From: Pseudomonas soli
Lineage (GTDB): Bacteria; Pseudomonadota; Gammaproteobacteria; Pseudomonadales; Pseudomonadaceae
NCBI RefSeq assembly: GCF_900110655.1
Contig: NZ_FOEQ01000002.1
Coordinates: 248,001-312,000, forward strand
DNA length: 64,000 nucleotides
Direction of reading: 5' to 3'
The position numbers and the translations under genes are program-made. Positions 61,920 to 64,000 of this stretch are shown here, one piece after another. Under the pieces are notes generated by a model. The model ran no database searches, was not told where the DNA came from, and saw only the letters and a list, made by a program, of their open reading frames with translations. Position 1 is the stretch's first letter. Each line of letters begins with the position of its first letter.

Positions 61920-62973
61920 CCTCATCGTCGGGCCGCAGCAGGTACTCCATCAGGGCGAGAGCACAAGCGGATATTCCCTCCACCAGGACCATCTCGAAAC
62001 CATGAGTGTTTTCGGTCGGAATAGCGATACACCCCGCTCGCGCATCGGTACCGGTGCTCAGCACCGCGCTCGCATCGGATGCGAAATCGACCAGTAACGC
62101 TGGCTGCGGCCTGTATCCGGCCTTGTGTGTCGCAGCCATCAAGGCCTGCACCACACTGCGGCTGTAGTAGCCCTTCTGGTCACCGGTGTTGATGATGGGG
62201 TCGGCTGACAGCTTGGTGCCATACTCATCGAGCACCGGTCCGACCTCCACGGCGATCGTGGTATCGCCGGGTAGCCTTGCTGCTGCGTACATGGCGCCGG
62301 CATTGGATTCTTCCTCCAGCGTTGTCAGCACGAACCACACATCCTGGCTCAGCTCGTTGCGGCGCTGCAGCAGCAGGTGCGCGCAATGAAGCACCGCCGC
62401 CAGCGGCGCGCGGTCATCGAGGAAATGCGCAGCGATGCAATCGTGAACCTTGAACGGCTTTCGCCAATGCTGGCTGAGCACCACGCGGGTACCCGGCCGA
62501 ACGCCCGCCTTGTCCAGCACCTGCCTGGACTGACGTGTCACCACGTAGACATCCTGCCACTTCACAGCGCCTGCAAGGACGTCACGGCCATTGGCACTAC
62601 TTCCGCTGTTGTGCATCGAGCCGTACGACAGCACGCCTGCAAGCACCTGCCCATCACCGAGGATATCCACCGGGCAGACGCCGAAGCTGATCGGCTGCGC
62701 ACCGCCCAACGCCAAGACCTCCAAGGTGCCGTCCCGCCTTACCTTTTTGACGATCATCGCGATCTCGTCAAGGTGGGCCATGACCCGTATTGCCGCGTCC
62801 GGGCGGGCTCTGTTGGTGCTGCGAACAACGCCAACCAGGTTGCCGGCGTTATCGGTCGACAGCTCATCACGACAGGCAGCCATCGCCCTCCGAGCAACTT
62901 GACGCACCTCGTCCTCCTGGCCGCCAGGGCCGCGGGCGTTCAGCAATTCTTCCAGTAACGGCAAGATCTCCAT
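61903..62973 (-). CDS. M42 family metallopeptidase
   Basis: A 356-residue M42/endoglucanase-M-like aminopeptidase ('GPGGQEDEVRQVA', metal-binding His in 'VMAHLDEIAMIV', 'CIAAHFLDDRAPLAAVL', catalytic Glu in 'LTTLEEESNAGAM'). The start 62973 is picked because GAGGG lies 6 bases upstream. In Pseudomonas, an M42 peptidase of this kind accompanies synthesis of the osmolyte NAGGN in one gene set, but no NAGGN genes are visible here. Confidence 0.85.
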   Translation of the reverse strand: MEILPLLEELLNARGPGGQEDEVRQVARRAMAACRDELSTDNAGNLVGVVRSTNRARPDAAIRVMAHLDEIAMIVKKVRRDGTLEVLALGGAQPISFGVCPVDILGDGQVLAGVLSYGSMHNSGSSANGRDVLAGAVKWQDVYVVTRQSRQVLDKAGVRPGTRVVLSQHWRKPFKVHDCIAAHFLDDRAPLAAVLHCAHLLLQRRNELSQDVWFVLTTLEEESNAGAMYAAARLPGDTTIAVEVGPVLDEYGTKLSADPIINTGDQKGYYSRSVVQALMAATHKAGYRPQPALLVDFASDASAVLSTGTDARAGCIAIPTENTHGFEMVLVEGISACALALMEYLLRPDDEVIPAQ

Positions 62974-63232
62974 GACCATCCCTCGTGGGTTCAGATACGC
63001 ACCGGTAGACCCCCGCTCCTTGCCCATGTTCATGTCAGGTAGCTAGGGCGGCACTATCGGCTGCTCTAACCAACAGCGCGTTCGTACTTTCGTGCGCCAC
63101 AAGTCGAGGAAATAAACCTTTGGTGCGTTTCGTCAGGCCTAGAGAAATTCGTTTGAGCGAAAGACCACCCAGGTGACGTCGGAAATTGAACACAGACTTT
63201 CCTGTGTGTGAACCGACATGAGGTGAAAGATC

Positions 63233-63454
63233 ATGGCTAACAATCAAGGCAACCGTGGCAACCAAGGTGGTACTGCACAGAACAACCCAGGCAACTTTGC
63301 CAATGACCGGGAAACAGCATCGGAAGCCGGTCGCAAAGGCGGCCAGAACTCGGGAGGGAACTTCGCCAATGACCGTGAACGCGCATCGGAGGCTGGCCGT
63401 GTAGGTGGCCAGCATAGCCATGGCGGTGGACGCACGAGTGACGACAACCGCTAG
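63233..63454 (+). CDS. KGG-repeat stress-induced protein
   Basis: A 73-residue hydrophilic protein with two copies of the motif 'GNFANDRE.ASEAGR.GGQ' (about residues 20-38 and 42-60), the stress-induced KGG/Con-10 repeat. Such proteins are strongly induced in stationary phase, desiccation or osmotic stress. The first repeat keeps RKGGQ; in the second it is RVGGQ. GAGGTG lies 8 bases upstream, and a strong terminator follows. Confidence 0.93.
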   Translation: MANNQGNRGNQGGTAQNNPGNFANDRETASEAGRKGGQNSGGNFANDRERASEAGRVGGQHSHGGGRTSDDNR

Positions 63455-63462
63455 CCTCAATG

Positions 63463-63495
63463 AAAGCCAGGGCGAACCTCCGCCCTGGCTTTTTT
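63463..63495 (+). terminator. Rho-independent terminator
   Basis: A 12-bp perfect stem AAAGCCAGGGCG / CGCCCTGGCTTT with a 6-base loop, running into TTT. It follows the KGG gene stop by 8 bases. Confidence 0.93.
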
Positions 63496-63621
63496 CATGC
63501 CTGCTTTTAACCGCAGCATCCGCCACCCAGCGGTGCGCTGATCGCCCGCTTGGAACCTTGCGGTTTGAACACCACTCCACCAGTAGCAACCGTACTTTAG
63601 CCACTGATGATGAGGTGACTT

Positions 63622-64000
63622 ATGAATGCAATCGAATTGCTCATCCAGGACCATCAACTGGTCAAGAAGCTTCTTGAGGAGTTGTCCTCGACCACCGAGC
63701 GCGCGGTGAAAAAGCGCGCCGAACTGCTTGATCGTATCAAACAAGAGGTGAGTATCCACACCGCGCTCGAAGAAGAGATCCTGTATCCGGCGATCAAGCA
63801 GGCGGGCGGCAAGGAAGAAGCGAAGATGTACTACGAAGCCAAGGAAGAACACCGTACGGTCGACTCGCTGGTCTTGCCAGACCTGCTGCATACCGAAACC
63901 GGTACCGTGGAGTTCGCCGGCAGGGTCAAGGTAATGAAGGAGCTGCTGGAGCACCATATCGAAGAAGAAGAAAGCGAATTGTTCCCGACGGCCCGGAAGC
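63622..64000 (+). CDS. hemerythrin-domain protein (partial, runs off the window)
   Basis: The first 126 residues of a hemerythrin-like protein, 'NAIELLIQDHQLVKKLLEELS', 'IHTALEEEILYPAIK', 'HRTVDSLVLPDLLH', 'LLEHHIEEEESELFP'. The His/Glu pattern (H..., HxxxEE, H, HHxxEEE) matches the di-iron site. In bacteria these bind oxygen or protect against oxidative or nitrosative stress. GAGGTG lies 5 bases before ATG. The 3' end is cut by the window boundary. Confidence 0.9.
   Translation, partial: MNAIELLIQDHQLVKKLLEELSSTTERAVKKRAELLDRIKQEVSIHTALEEEILYPAIKQAGGKEEAKMYYEAKEEHRTVDSLVLPDLLHTETGTVEFAGRVKVMKELLEHHIEEEESELFPTARK

Overview
The window reads as a chromosomal segment of a fluorescent Pseudomonas, most likely the P. 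putida group. Support: high G+C with strong G/C third positions, P. putida-type REP palindromes, a PrrF sRNA with its Fur box, and Pseudomonas gene sets (liu, csu, fds, yjf, mesXD). No integrase, transposase or CRISPR array was seen. Product calls come from reading the sequence and recalled family knowledge, not from a database search.

Layout. (1) 1-8956: an orphan acyl-carrier-protein-like gene flanked by two copies of a 19-base hairpin, a giant RHS-repeat protein with a compositionally mosaic N-terminal part, and a small cold-shock-like gene. (2) 8996-16580: the leucine/isovalerate operon liuABCD, with an acyl-CoA synthetase diverging from it; two 16-bp palindromes resembling LiuR sites and an inverted REP pair lie between them. 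(3) 16638-19949: a CI/LexA-like repressor whose S24 catalytic pair looks replaced, a divergent DUF6124-type gene, the iron-responsive sRNA PrrF, a sigma-region-4/FecR hybrid and an M14 carboxypeptidase. (4) 19963-26284: a seven-gene Csu-type chaperone-usher pilus operon. (5) 26609-31732: a bacteriophytochrome, a response regulator and a hybrid histidine kinase. (6) 31742-36099: tRNA-Gln, small proteins, ZapE, an SbmA/YddA-type ABC exporter and a GNAT enzyme.

(7) 36181-41277: the NAD-dependent molybdenum formate dehydrogenase operon (fdsGBAD). (8) 41531-46151: a yjfI-J-K-L-M-C type membrane-stress operon (DUF2170, PspA, DUF2491, DUF350, DUF1190, ATP-grasp) with a pair of identical palindromes upstream. 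(9) 46259-47160: a two-gene module with toxin-antitoxin architecture, an MqsR/DUF4258-like small protein translationally coupled to a CxxC...CxxC plus ribbon-helix-helix-like protein. (10) 47466-51205: metR divergent from a folate-independent methionine synthase set (mesX, mesD, flavin reductase). (11) 51231-56846: an accessory stretch with several orphan genes, an aminoglycoside-phosphotransferase-like gene with an internal 12-bp tandem repeat, and a YrhB/Imm35-like protein. (12) 57275-64000: a probable general-stress block (Zn-alcohol dehydrogenase, SDR, PLDc_N protein, CinA/PncC, DUF421, M42 peptidase, KGG-repeat protein, hemerythrin; the last gene runs off the window).

The strongest leads for new biology are the MqsR-like/zinc-RHH pair, the yjf operon with its paired palindromes and a DNA-binding-like extension on YjfI, the apparently cleavage-dead CI-like repressor with an adjacent operator, the oxygen-linked MesX/MesD set beside a flavin reductase, and the orphan ACP beside the RHS giant.
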